Shown piece after piece: positions 14,006 to 20,896 of a DNA stretch of 23,166 nucleotides. The first letter of the stretch is position 1. Each line of letters begins with the position of its first letter. The position numbers were made by a program, and so were the translations under genes. Source of the DNA: a virus. The DNA lies in the IMG/VR virus record IMGVR_UViG_3300049783_000096, positions 1-23,166 of that record; one strand, given 5' to 3'. The notes below the pieces were generated by a model. The model saw only the letters and a program-made list of their open reading frames with translations, was not told where the DNA came from and did no database searches.

Positions 14006-15094
14006 TTAAGAACCCTGTGCAGCCTTAATGTACTTACCATAACGTTCATGGAATTCATCAAAGCATTCAACAGCGTCTGGATCAATGGGCAATGAGTACT
14101 GAGTAAGTGCGAGCTTAATGCCCATTACAACTAATTCAGTATCAAAGTTATCCATTGAAAAGCGCAGGAAATTGTTGACTTTCTTATCGAAGTCTTTGTC
14201 ACGTTTCTTATCAGCTTCTTGTAGCTCATAACACAATGACACAGTGAGGGAATACATAGCACTGATTTCTTTACTGGCCATCTCCGTAACTTTTCCTGCT
14301 AAAATATCAGTTGGATTAGGCATCCTTGACGCAACCTTGCGGTGTGCCATAAACTTGACAGCCAAGCCTTCTCCTACTGATCCACTTACTAAGTCTGTAG
14401 TAGTGGTTTCGTCTAGCTCGTCTTCAAGCAATTCGCTTACAAACGACCATGAACGGGGTGTTGCAAAAGAACGTGACGAACTACGTGGATCGAAGTCGTA
14501 CAAGTCTTTCTTTGCAAAAGTCAAGTATCCTACAACATCTTTGTGGATGTTGTTATCAACAGCCCACTGGAACCAGTCACCGAAGTCAACTGTAAGTTCT
14601 AAGTGGATAAAACGGTTTGCTAACGGAGCAGGCATTCTATACGTAACGCCTTTGTCAGCTTCTCTATTACCAGCAGCAACAATCATTACATTGTCTGGTA
14701 ACTTGTAAGTTCCTACACGACGATTAAGAATTAGCTGATATGCAGCCGCTTGCACACTTGGTGCCGCTGAGTTCATTTCGTCTAAGAACAATACAATGTG
14801 ATCGTATTGTGCAGCAAACTCTTCTGTTGGAAGTTCGCTAGGTGCGCCCCACACCATTGTACCTGAGTTGCTGTCGAAGTATGGAATACCTTTAATATCT
14901 GTAGGTTCCCAAAGCGACAAGCGAATGTCAATTAAATGCGAGTTTGAAAACCCGTCTGTAATTTGTCCTACAATGTCAGACTTACCAATACCTGGAGGCC
15001 CCCACAAAAAGATCGGACGCTTCTTCTTAAGAGCATGCTTGATGCTATTTTTTGCGCCGTTCGGTGAAACCGTTCTAGTGATTGTATTTTCCAT
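14006..15094 (-). CDS. MoxR-type AAA+ ATPase
   Basis: A 362-residue protein with Walker A GPPGIGKS (32-39), Walker B VLFLDEMN (101-108), sensor-1 IVAAGN (138-143) and the PLANRF arginine (157-162), in the order of the MoxR branch of AAA+ proteins. These ring ATPases work with VWA-domain partners to remodel or activate target proteins; the VWA/HExxH gene directly downstream is the obvious partner. A hairpin and a new promoter lie between the two genes, so each also has its own transcription. The start ATG has GAGGTAATACAAG upstream and its own sigma-70-type promoter. Confidence 0.9.
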   Translation of the reverse strand: MENTITRTVSPNGAKNSIKHALKKKRPIFLWGPPGIGKSDIVGQITDGFSNSHLIDIRLSLWEPTDIKGIPYFDSNSGTMVWGAPSELPTEEFAAQYDHIVLFLDEMNSAAPSVQAAAYQLILNRRVGTYKLPDNVMIVAAGNREADKGVTYRMPAPLANRFIHLELTVDFGDWFQWAVDNNIHKDVVGYLTFAKKDLYDFDPRSSSRSFATPRSWSFVSELLEDELDETTTTDLVSGSVGEGLAVKFMAHRKVASRMPNPTDILAGKVTEMASKEISAMYSLTVSLCYELQEADKKRDKDFDKKVNNFLRFSMDNFDTELVVMGIKLALTQYSLPIDPDAVECFDEFHERYGKYIKAAQGS

Positions 15095-15145
15095 CTTGTA
15101 TTACCTCTTTTGAGTTATCAGTGCTTAATTTCTAACTATACATAT

Positions 15146-15174
15146 AGTATACACTCCAACTCGCTAAAAGTCAA
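15146..15174 (-). promoter_or_regulatory. Sigma-70-type promoter for the MoxR gene
   Basis: Minus strand: TTGACT (15169-15174), 17 bases, TATACT (15146-15151). Each hexamer is one base off consensus. It lies just past the stop of the upstream gene with no terminator between. Confidence 0.82.
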
Positions 15175-15183
15175 CCGGTTTCT

Positions 15184-15576
15184 TTAATTATTTTGATCTT
15201 TATTTTGTCGATTAAGTGCTTTGCTAAGTCCGTACTTGCGCATATCACCTGAGAAAAGAGTTAATTCGACCGCTTTCTTTTGATGGGTAACTTGAATACC
15301 TTTGTGTCCTATGTAGTATGGACAATCAATAAATTTATCTAGGAATATGATTACTTGTGTAGTAAATGGCATATCGGCCGGGAAAGGTATGTCGTATGTA
15401 GCTAACTCAATCTTTGTTAGCACATCCATACCTGCTTCTGTAAGTCTAAGTCCACCTTCAGCTTTATTTCGTGTGTTGTGCCACCATAACGGCAAATACT
15501 CTTTAACCGCTAGTTCGTTATAACTCTGATCTAACTCTTTAAGGAATAACTTGGTATAGGTTTCTTTCCAGTTCAT
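15184..15576 (-). CDS. Unknown phage protein
   Basis: A 130-residue protein with no catalytic motif I can name. LRLTEAGMDVL (43-53) looks like a short helix-turn segment seen in winged-helix proteins, but nothing else confirms DNA binding. It overlaps the upstream gene by 4 bases (ATGA-type), so the pair is co-translated. The C-terminus is Lys/Asn/Gln-rich and probably flexible. Confidence 0.65.
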   Translation of the reverse strand: MNWKETYTKLFLKELDQSYNELAVKEYLPLWWHNTRNKAEGGLRLTEAGMDVLTKIELATYDIPFPADMPFTTQVIIFLDKFIDCPYYIGHKGIQVTHQKKAVELTLFSGDMRKYGLSKALNRQNKDQNN

Positions 15577-15860
15577 TCAGTCACGACATCGCCTGCTTGT
15601 AACTTATAGACTTTAAAGTCACTACAGTTAAAGAGCTCGTTAAGTTTACTTGCTAAATTGTGTGCATGTCCTGGATTAGAAAAGCTAGTTTTCTTATATT
15701 TAGGTCCAGGATAATTAGTTAAAGCGTTTGAACTTTTTAAATTGAAAGGGTTTTCTTTATAGAATACAGCCCAGATAGCTTCAGCATCTAAGATCTGCTC
15801 ACATCTATAATTTTTTTTGTTAGTGTATTCTAATAATACATTTGGTTTTGGTCTACTCAT
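15573..15860 (-). CDS. Unknown phage protein
   Basis: A 95-residue basic, aromatic-rich protein. It may form a small alpha/beta unit (EAIWAVFYKENPFNLK..., then HAHNLASKLNELFNCSDFKVYKL). No motif is recognised. It heads a two-gene unit with 15184-15576 (4-base overlap). The ATG has AAGG about 11 bases upstream and a late-type octamer at 15889. Confidence 0.65.
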   Translation of the reverse strand: MSRPKPNVLLEYTNKKNYRCEQILDAEAIWAVFYKENPFNLKSSNALTNYPGPKYKKTSFSNPGHAHNLASKLNELFNCSDFKVYKLQAGDVVTE

Positions 15861-15874
15861 ATATACGTACCTTA

Positions 15875-15918
15875 ATTAACTACGTATATATTTATCTCTT
15901 TTTTATATTAACTACGTA
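15875..15918. repeat. Direct repeat of 12 bases (attaactacgta), two copies
   Basis: Copies at 15875-15886 and 15907-15918, 32 bases apart, flank the octamer at 15889 in the short gap between two genes. They could be binding sites or a small duplication. Confidence 0.45.
15889..15896 (-). promoter_or_regulatory. Late-promoter-like octamer GATAAATA
   Basis: Minus-strand GATAAATA lies 28 bases before the ATG at 15860. It is the only such octamer noted in the right half and may be chance in an AT-rich gap. Confidence 0.4.
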
Positions 15919-15919
15919 C

Positions 15920-16174
15920 TTATTTCCATTCGGAACCACCGTCTAATTGAACCTGTACGGGCTCATTATCAATGCTTTGTACATGGTCTTTAATAAACTG
16001 TTCCATGTCACCGTTAAGTCGAGACATCACTTCGCCTAGAGTAAACGCAAGTCTTTTAGCACTATCAATGTCTAACCTAACTTCTTTTGCCCTACTAGCG
16101 TCTGCACCTTTAACAGTTTGAATAAACTGTTGTACTGGGAACGTGTTTATAGGATCAATCTTGTTGGTTGGCAT
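15920..16174 (-). CDS. Small unknown phage protein
   Basis: An 84-residue, mostly helical acidic protein (MPTNKIDPINTFPVQQFI..., SAKRLAFTLGEVMSRLNGDMEQFI). No known motif; it resembles small conserved proteins of marine T4-like phages by memory only. It overlaps the preceding gene by 20 bases and is the last gene of the exonuclease unit. Confidence 0.68.
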   Translation of the reverse strand: MPTNKIDPINTFPVQQFIQTVKGADASRAKEVRLDIDSAKRLAFTLGEVMSRLNGDMEQFIKDHVQSIDNEPVQVQLDGGSEWK

Positions 16175-16625
16175 TTGATAATTCCTGTCGCATTGTAAGA
16201 TCGTTCTTAAACGGACCTTTATAATTGTAACGTTCTAGTGTTATTAACTTAGGACAAAAGCTCTTTACCCATCCTTTGTCAAACTGTATAATGTAGTATC
16301 CTGCACAATACAAGCTCTTACTCTTAATACTTTTTGTAAATAAAGCAAACTTACGATGTACATCATAGATTACATTGTAAGGAGTTGTACTAGTTGGAAA
16401 TCCATAAATCTCTTTTTCAGTTTCTAACTTAACTGTATTGTCTTTGTCAAAGATAGTAAGTCCAAGTTCGCTCTTTAGTTGTGTTTTGTTATCAAAAAAC
16501 GCAACACCACTACTTGCAGAGAACATAAATTTTTCGTCATTAAAACTTAGTGTGCCTACATTCTGACCTGCTTCTTCAACGATCCAAAACTTATCTTTTA
16601 AAATTGTTTTTGCTTTTTTAATCAT
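16155..16625 (-). CDS. Unknown phage protein downstream of the exonuclease
   Basis: A 156-residue, beta-rich protein (KFWIVEEAGQNVGTLSFND, VAFFDNKTQLKSELGLTIFD). No catalytic motif was identified. It overlaps the exonuclease gene by 4 bases (ATGA) and the next gene by 20, so it belongs to the same transcription unit and may serve DNA metabolism. Function not recognised. Confidence 0.7.
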   Translation of the reverse strand: MIKKAKTILKDKFWIVEEAGQNVGTLSFNDEKFMFSASSGVAFFDNKTQLKSELGLTIFDKDNTVKLETEKEIYGFPTSTTPYNVIYDVHRKFALFTKSIKSKSLYCAGYYIIQFDKGWVKSFCPKLITLERYNYKGPFKNDLTMRQELSNANQQD

Positions 16626-17611
16626 TTGATATATCTCGCTTGTAACGGTTCTGCATAGTATTGTGCTTGATCAGCAATACGTTGCATGTCCCACTTAGCA
16701 CAGAACTTCATAAGGCGCATACCTACTTGTGCTATCTCTTTAGGATTCTCTGTTGCTTCGTTAATTGTTTCATCTATAATAGCACGTATATCTGCAGGCT
16801 GTGCTGTCAAGTCACATAGTACTACGTTGCGATTATAATCATCAAGTACACGATGTTCTTCGCCTTCATGATCAGTCCAACGTTGTAGCATCATGTTATT
16901 CCAGTTGTAGCCTTTAGTGCCTTTGTCTGCATATGCTTCAATAAGACCGACCTTGTTCTTAGTGCCTTTCTTACGTACACCGGGGTAAGCACTAAACACA
17001 TTATCACTAGTGTCGCCACGCATGCACTTCTCAAACAACATAAAGTCAGGATCAGGTGCAGGCTTTGCTTCTTTAGTCTTCTTGTCAATTACATGATTAC
17101 CTTTCTTATCAAAGTAGCCTTCGTGTGTAATAGTCAAGTCTTGTATGCCACTATATTGTGTACAGTTAGGCGCAATAAGTTGTGCAAAGTCACCGTCTGT
17201 ACTAATAATAACATGTTTATCATTAGGGTGTGCTTGTACCCAACCTGCAATAAGATCATCTGCTTCTAGTTGTCTGTGTCGCATAACAGTACAGTTAGTC
17301 TTGTCAGATACAAAGTTTTTAAACTCATCAAATATCTCCCAAAACACTGTATCTTCTTCACTCTCAACAACAGTCATCTTATCACGAGCAACTTGCCTGT
17401 TACGCTTGTACGGCAAGTAGAAGTCTTTACGCCAGCTACGACCTTCTAAACAAAATACAACATGAGTGCCGTTAAAGTCTTGCCAAGCCTTCTTTACGCT
17501 GTTAAGTGTAATATGCATAGCCATACCAACCTTAGTGTCAATGTCACCACGTACTACGTGTCTTGCACGAAAGAACGTGTTTGCTGTGTCTACTAGAATA
17601 TATGTTGCCAT
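16622..17611 (-). CDS. rnh: T4 RNase H-like 5'-3' exonuclease
   Basis: A 329-residue product from the ATG at 17611, chosen because the domain begins at once (MATYILVDTANTFFRARHV) and a short gene ends just before it. Metal-binding acidic residues of the PIN/FEN family are visible: D8 (LVDTAN), EADD (116-119), STDGDF (137-142) and RGDTSDN (198-204), followed by the helical SAYPGVRKKG turn that binds DNA. T4 RNase H removes RNA primers and flaps on the lagging strand during phage replication. A FEN-like nuclease acting on host DNA is the alternative. It lies behind a sigma-70-type promoter at 17729, fitting early or middle expression. Confidence 0.85.
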   Translation of the reverse strand: MATYILVDTANTFFRARHVVRGDIDTKVGMAMHITLNSVKKAWQDFNGTHVVFCLEGRSWRKDFYLPYKRNRQVARDKMTVVESEEDTVFWEIFDEFKNFVSDKTNCTVMRHRQLEADDLIAGWVQAHPNDKHVIISTDGDFAQLIAPNCTQYSGIQDLTITHEGYFDKKGNHVIDKKTKEAKPAPDPDFMLFEKCMRGDTSDNVFSAYPGVRKKGTKNKVGLIEAYADKGTKGYNWNNMMLQRWTDHEGEEHRVLDDYNRNVVLCDLTAQPADIRAIIDETINEATENPKEIAQVGMRLMKFCAKWDMQRIADQAQYYAEPLQARYIK

Positions 17612-17612
17612 C

Positions 17613-17699
17613 TTACGAACACCCCGATATACAAATTGTAAAAATGTCGCCATTCTGTATGAATGCAACTAATAGTGTAATGCCTATAATTTCTAACAT
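17613..17699 (-). CDS. 28-residue hydrophobic small protein
   Basis: A short frame MLEIIGITLLVAFIQNGDIF... starts at 17699 with AAAGG 7 bases upstream and stops 1 base before the exonuclease ATG. The first 14 residues are strongly hydrophobic, so it could be a small membrane peptide. It is the first reading frame after the promoter at 17729, which makes it a leader or coupling peptide candidate. Real expression is unproven. Confidence 0.45.
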   Translation of the reverse strand: MLEIIGITLLVAFIQNGDIFTICISGCS

Positions 17700-17728
17700 A
17701 GTTTTGCCTTTATGTAATTTATAGTACT

Positions 17729-17757
17729 ATTGTAACACCAGAACTGGCTGTTGTCAA
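17729..17757 (-). promoter_or_regulatory. Sigma-70-type promoter for the exonuclease unit
   Basis: Minus strand: TTGACA (17752-17757), 17 bases, TACAAT (17729-17734). The -35 is exact and the -10 is one base off. It sits immediately after the stop at 17761, without a terminator. Confidence 0.85.
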
Positions 17758-17760
17758 GCA

Positions 17761-18174
17761 TTAAGATACTTCGCTTTTGCCTTTATCGATTGGCACTACA
17801 TTAATGTAGCCCGCTTGTGCATCTGTTGATTGTCCTTCTTCACCAAGCATTTGCCTAATTAAAGTTTGGAACCAAGCATCTACAATAGCTTCATTTGTTT
17901 CGCCTTTGTATCCTGCATCAAGAAGTTGTTCAATAAACTCATTATTCCAATCGATCTCAAAGAAACCGTTCTTTATGTCATCTGGATTAATTTGTGTATC
18001 TAGTACAGCAACCCAAGGCTTGCCTTGTTTAGTTGCTTCAACTTTCTCTGATTCAAGTGCTTCACGTCGAATATCTTCGGATGTCTTTTTAGTATTAGTA
18101 TACCCTTCGACTTCGTCTTTTAATATCTTAGGTTGTACACCTAATGCTTGTTTTATTTTATTCCAGTTACTCAT
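17761..18174 (-). CDS. Unknown phage protein
   Basis: A 137-residue acidic protein; the middle section GKPWVAVLDTQINPDDIKNGFFEIDWN followed by a helix LLDAGYKGETNEAIVDAWFQTLIRQML looks conserved by memory of marine T4-like genomes. No enzymatic motif is seen. It overlaps the 35-residue frame upstream by 4 bases (ATGA), placing it last in the FolE-QueE unit. Confidence 0.7.
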   Translation of the reverse strand: MSNWNKIKQALGVQPKILKDEVEGYTNTKKTSEDIRREALESEKVEATKQGKPWVAVLDTQINPDDIKNGFFEIDWNNEFIEQLLDAGYKGETNEAIVDAWFQTLIRQMLGEEGQSTDAQAGYINVVPIDKGKSEVS

Positions 18175-18278
18175 AGTCCTGCCTCCCTTACCCGTTTTTC
18201 CAAATTGTCATTGTCGACGGGTTTGTATTGTTTATTTTTAATTTCATCAACTTCATGTGGACTAAGTCCCCCATGCAT
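18171..18278 (-). CDS. 35-residue small protein between QueE and the 17761 gene
   Basis: The frame MHGGLSPHEVDEIKNKQ... starts at 18278 inside the end of QueE (17-base overlap) and ends with an ATGA overlap on the next gene. It fills the only gap in the unit, and a plain helical charged sequence fits a real small protein. A longer frame in the same register, up to 18680, is a shadow of QueE. There is no clear function. Confidence 0.55.
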   Translation of the reverse strand: MHGGLSPHEVDEIKNKQYKPVDNDNLEKRVREAGL

Positions 18279-19158
18279 TGCCGAATAAGTCGATATGGAG
18301 CCTTGGGGTGAATCTCCAACCTTGCGCCATGCAAAGCTCGGCAACTTCTTTAACGTTGAGCGTGTACTCTTCAGAGCGTCCTCCCATCGGCATAAGATAT
18401 ACCGGACACTCGATCCCGGCGCCCCTGTACTCAGCAACAGCTTTTTTAACTTCGTCAACGTCCACACTGTCAGCCACAACAAACTTAAGATAAAGTTTAC
18501 TACCATGAACATTGTTATACTCACTAGCAATATCAGGGTTAATAGCGTCCTCCCAAGATTCTCCGCTGACACTAAGTTTTGGGGAACAACTCCAAGTAAC
18601 TTCAAATCGTTCTTGCCCGCTGATAAAGTCTCTAAAGTCGTCTCGTAGCTTTTGAGAAGTATTTGTTTCAAATGTAACATTTTTTAAGTCCTGCATACGT
18701 GGGTGGTCTAATAATTCGGTATAGAATCTCTGCCACCCTAACAAAGGTTCACCTCCGGTAAATATTAAGTGTACATCCTGTCCATTGTCCATTGTCCACT
18801 TACCCTCTGGAGTAAGTGATAATAAATGTTCAACAACTTCGTCTACAGTCCTATCCATCATTAGTTTCTTAAACTCAGGATAGATGCTTGCATACGTATC
18901 ACAACCAGTGTGTATAATAGGCAAGTCATTAAAGTCTGTTGTTGTTTTATGTACTTCTTTAGCAATTAAGTCCGCTACTTCAGGATTATGCTTAATACCG
19001 TTTGCTTGGTTTTCTGCACGACTAGGTGCATCACGTCCAAGTCCAAAGTTCATACAACGGAAGTTACAACCAAAGGTACGTAAGAATACACTAGGTACCC
19101 CTACAAACTTGCCTTCACCTTGTACACTATAAAATGCTTCGCTATAACGTAATTTCAT
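18262..19158 (-). CDS. queE: QueE-type 7-carboxy-7-deazaguanine synthase (radical SAM)
   Basis: A 298-residue protein with the QueE order: YSEAFYSVQGEGKFVGVPSVFLRTFGCN, then TGCDTYAS, TGGEPLL and a C-terminal PRLHIDLFGN. QueE rearranges 6-carboxy-tetrahydropterin to 7-carboxy-7-deazaguanine, the ring-contraction step of the preQ0 pathway. The cluster cysteines are C31, C35 and C86, so the usual close spacing is broken by a 50-residue insertion between the second and third Cys. It overlaps FolE by 4 bases, so the two are made together. In phages the pathway serves 7-deazaguanine DNA modification or host tRNA queuosine. Identification is strong. Confidence 0.87.
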   Translation of the reverse strand: MKLRYSEAFYSVQGEGKFVGVPSVFLRTFGCNFRCMNFGLGRDAPSRAENQANGIKHNPEVADLIAKEVHKTTTDFNDLPIIHTGCDTYASIYPEFKKLMMDRTVDEVVEHLLSLTPEGKWTMDNGQDVHLIFTGGEPLLGWQRFYTELLDHPRMQDLKNVTFETNTSQKLRDDFRDFISGQERFEVTWSCSPKLSVSGESWEDAINPDIASEYNNVHGSKLYLKFVVADSVDVDEVKKAVAEYRGAGIECPVYLMPMGGRSEEYTLNVKEVAELCMAQGWRFTPRLHIDLFGNAWGT

Positions 19159-19838
19159 CGTGCAAACTCCTGTTGCAACTTAATGTTATCAAAGAACTCT
19201 TTCTTTGTACCAGCATCATCTTTAAATGCGCCACGTAGTACAGTTGTTTGTGTAAGACTACTAGTTGCCATAATGCCTCTGTTCTCACAACACCCGTGTG
19301 TTGCTTGAATGTAAACACCTAAGTGTTCTGCATCAGTTGCTAGTTGTATTTCACGAGCAATATCATTTGCAAGTTCTTCTTGTAGCGTACCGCGTCTAGC
19401 ACACCATTGTGCAATACGTGTGTACTTACTAAGTCCAATAAGTTTGTCTGCTGCAATAATACCAATATATGCAACACCTGCTACTGGCTGATGATGATGT
19501 GAACACATACTTTTTAGTTCACTACGTACTACTAGCATACCTTCATAGCGTTCATCACTATCATTTGGAAATGCTGTTGCATTAGGCGCCGTATCGTAGC
19601 GTCCTGCCATAATCTCGTTGTAGTACATTTTAGCAAGACGCTTTGCAGTGCCTTTACTATTAGGATCATTATAACGATCAATTAGTAGTGCGTCTAGTAC
19701 ACCTTCAAAAGCAATTGCTGCTTCGTCAATTAATTCTTCTTTATCACCATTTTGTAGTACTTCGCTGATATTATCTCCCGCCCAGTAGCGGATGCCAGCT
19801 TCTTCTAACTTTGTCTTAATCTGTAGTGTTTTACTCAT
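19155..19838 (-). CDS. folE: GTP cyclohydrolase I
   Basis: A 227-residue protein with the FolE core: SMCSHHHQPVAG (110-121, zinc ligands C112 and H115), LIGLSKYTRIAQWCARRGTLQEEL (substrate and oligomer segment) and ATHGCCENRG (179-188, third zinc ligand C183). It converts GTP to 7,8-dihydroneopterin triphosphate, the entry step to both folate and deazaguanine; its coupling to QueE points to deazaguanine. It is the first gene after a consensus promoter whose -10 lies in a large palindrome, and it has CGGAG about 8 bases before the ATG. The next enzyme, QueD, is not in this window. Confidence 0.9.
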   Translation of the reverse strand: MSKTLQIKTKLEEAGIRYWAGDNISEVLQNGDKEELIDEAAIAFEGVLDALLIDRYNDPNSKGTAKRLAKMYYNEIMAGRYDTAPNATAFPNDSDERYEGMLVVRSELKSMCSHHHQPVAGVAYIGIIAADKLIGLSKYTRIAQWCARRGTLQEELANDIAREIQLATDAEHLGVYIQATHGCCENRGIMATSSLTQTTVLRGAFKDDAGTKKEFFDNIKLQQEFAR

Positions 19839-19876
19839 TTAATTCTCCGATGTTTAGGCAGTGGATTGCCGATAAT

Positions 19877-19915
19877 AATACAATGCACAATATAACTTAT
19901 ATTATACATTGTATT
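19877..19915. promoter_or_regulatory. 39-base imperfect palindrome over the FolE -10 region
   Basis: Outer arms AATACAATG and CATTGTATT pair perfectly. Inner arms pair with a few G-T type mismatches around a centre near 19896. The right arm contains the -10 at 19901-19906, so this may be an operator. Confidence 0.55.
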
Positions 19916-19929
19916 TAGGTTTTTGTCAA
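19901..19929 (-). promoter_or_regulatory. Sigma-70-type promoter for FolE-QueE
   Basis: Minus strand: TTGACA (19924-19929), 17 bases, TATAAT (19901-19906). Both hexamers are exact consensus. Confidence 0.88.
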
Positions 19930-19932
19930 GTA

Positions 19933-20139
19933 CTATATAAAATATTTGTTTAACATTTCAAGGCGGTCGTCTGCTGACGCCATTGCATCCAGTTCTTTTT
20001 GAATTGTTTCAATAATATCTGAATGTTCCCCAATGCCTACAACTTTTTGCATATAAATTTCAACATTAGTTTTGTGCAATTCAATCTCAGCTTCAGCGTG
20101 TTTTCTCATTGCGTTAATCATCTGTTCCTTCAAGTCCAT
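19933..20139 (-). CDS. Small helical phage protein of unknown function
   Basis: A 68-residue, almost wholly helical charged protein (MDLKEQMINAMRKHAEAEIELHKTNVEIYM...), perhaps coiled coil. AAGGAATT gives a ribosome site right before its ATG; it lies 11 bases after the HIT gene's stop. The FolE promoter begins directly after it, with no terminator between. Not recognised. Confidence 0.68.
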   Translation of the reverse strand: MDLKEQMINAMRKHAEAEIELHKTNVEIYMQKVVGIGEHSDIIETIQKELDAMASADDRLEMLNKYFI

Positions 20140-20150
20140 AATTCCTTTCC

Positions 20151-20525
20151 TTAGTATTTTTGTTTAGATGGAATGACGCCTCGTACGCCACCTTTCGGAT
20201 CTTCCATGTCTCCATCACGACGGAAGATTAAATGTACATGCGGATACATAACTGTCTGACCCGCACTTGTACCTATATTTAGACCAATGTTGTAACCAGT
20301 AATATTATTATTGGCTGTATCAACATTTTGTGTTCCCATTGCTGTTGCAAATCTAAAACACTTTTCTGCACTATCTTGATCGTTCACTTTAGGAACTATT
20401 AATAAGTGTCCTTCTGTTACAGGATACGCATCTTCAAAAACTGTAAAGTCTCTAGTATCAAGATATACAGTTGTCCATGGTGCTCTACCATCTTGCAGAG
20501 CTTTCTCTAATGTATCAAGCATCAT
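20151..20525 (-). CDS. HIT-family nucleotide hydrolase-like protein
   Basis: A 124-residue protein with the HIT layout: DAYPVTEGHLLIVPK (32-46), NIGTSAGQTV (83-92) and YPHVHLIFRRDGD (94-106). In the HxHxHxx motif the first His is replaced by Tyr94, but the middle nucleophilic His96 and the third His98 are present. DPKGGVRGVIP near the end is typical of bacterial and phage HIT proteins. Members hydrolyse nucleoside phosphoramidates or dinucleoside polyphosphates. It overlaps the SET gene by 4 bases. Activity is plausible but the altered motif leaves some doubt. Confidence 0.83.
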   Translation of the reverse strand: MMLDTLEKALQDGRAPWTTVYLDTRDFTVFEDAYPVTEGHLLIVPKVNDQDSAEKCFRFATAMGTQNVDTANNNITGYNIGLNIGTSAGQTVMYPHVHLIFRRDGDMEDPKGGVRGVIPSKQKY

Positions 20526-20896
20526 TCTTGTAAATCTCCAGGAGTTGTGTCATCACCTACTATTCCATCGTAGCCTTTAAATCTATAGTATACTGTTAGC
20601 TCTTCGCCGTCAGCAACAGGAATAACAGTATGCAATGTTCTATCGCCTTTATCTGTGCTAATGTAACAGTTAGGATTTTCTGAATGGTTAATAAATCCAC
20701 CAAGGGGCGTTCTTACCCATTCGTGTCTATCTCTATTGTGTACTAATACGTGCGTATCGCCAAATACAGTACCGGCATTAATATTAGTCGTAGCATGTAA
20801 TCCTAGACCATCTATTTTACTTTGCTTAATTGTTAAGCCTTCTGGTAACGGTCTGTATGTAAAATCGTTAAATGTTTTGTTTGTATTAAGCATCAT
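20522..20896 (-). CDS. SET-domain protein, putative lysine methyltransferase
   Basis: A 124-residue protein with the SET motifs GLGLHATTNINAGTVFGD (30-47), GGFINHSENPNC (66-77) and DGEELTVYY (96-104), in order. The NHS..PNC and GEEL..YY elements bind SAM and the target Lys. No pre- or post-SET cysteines are present, as in other short phage and bacterial SET proteins. It probably methylates a protein lysine; the target is not known. It overlaps both neighbours (4 bases with HIT, 11 with the phosphoribosyltransferase), so it is co-expressed with them. Confidence 0.85.
   Translation of the reverse strand: MMLNTNKTFNDFTYRPLPEGLTIKQSKIDGLGLHATTNINAGTVFGDTHVLVHNRDRHEWVRTPLGGFINHSENPNCYISTDKGDRTLHTVIPVADGEELTVYYRFKGYDGIVGDDTTPGDLQE

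Noticed and set aside
15875-15918. CRISPR-like array or iteron cluster
   Set aside because: Only two copies of a 12-base repeat are present; kept only as a small direct repeat.
18171-18680. 169-residue minus-strand frame over the 3' half of QueE
   Set aside because: It is a shadow of QueE in another frame; only its last 35 codons (from 18278) lie in a plausible gene position.
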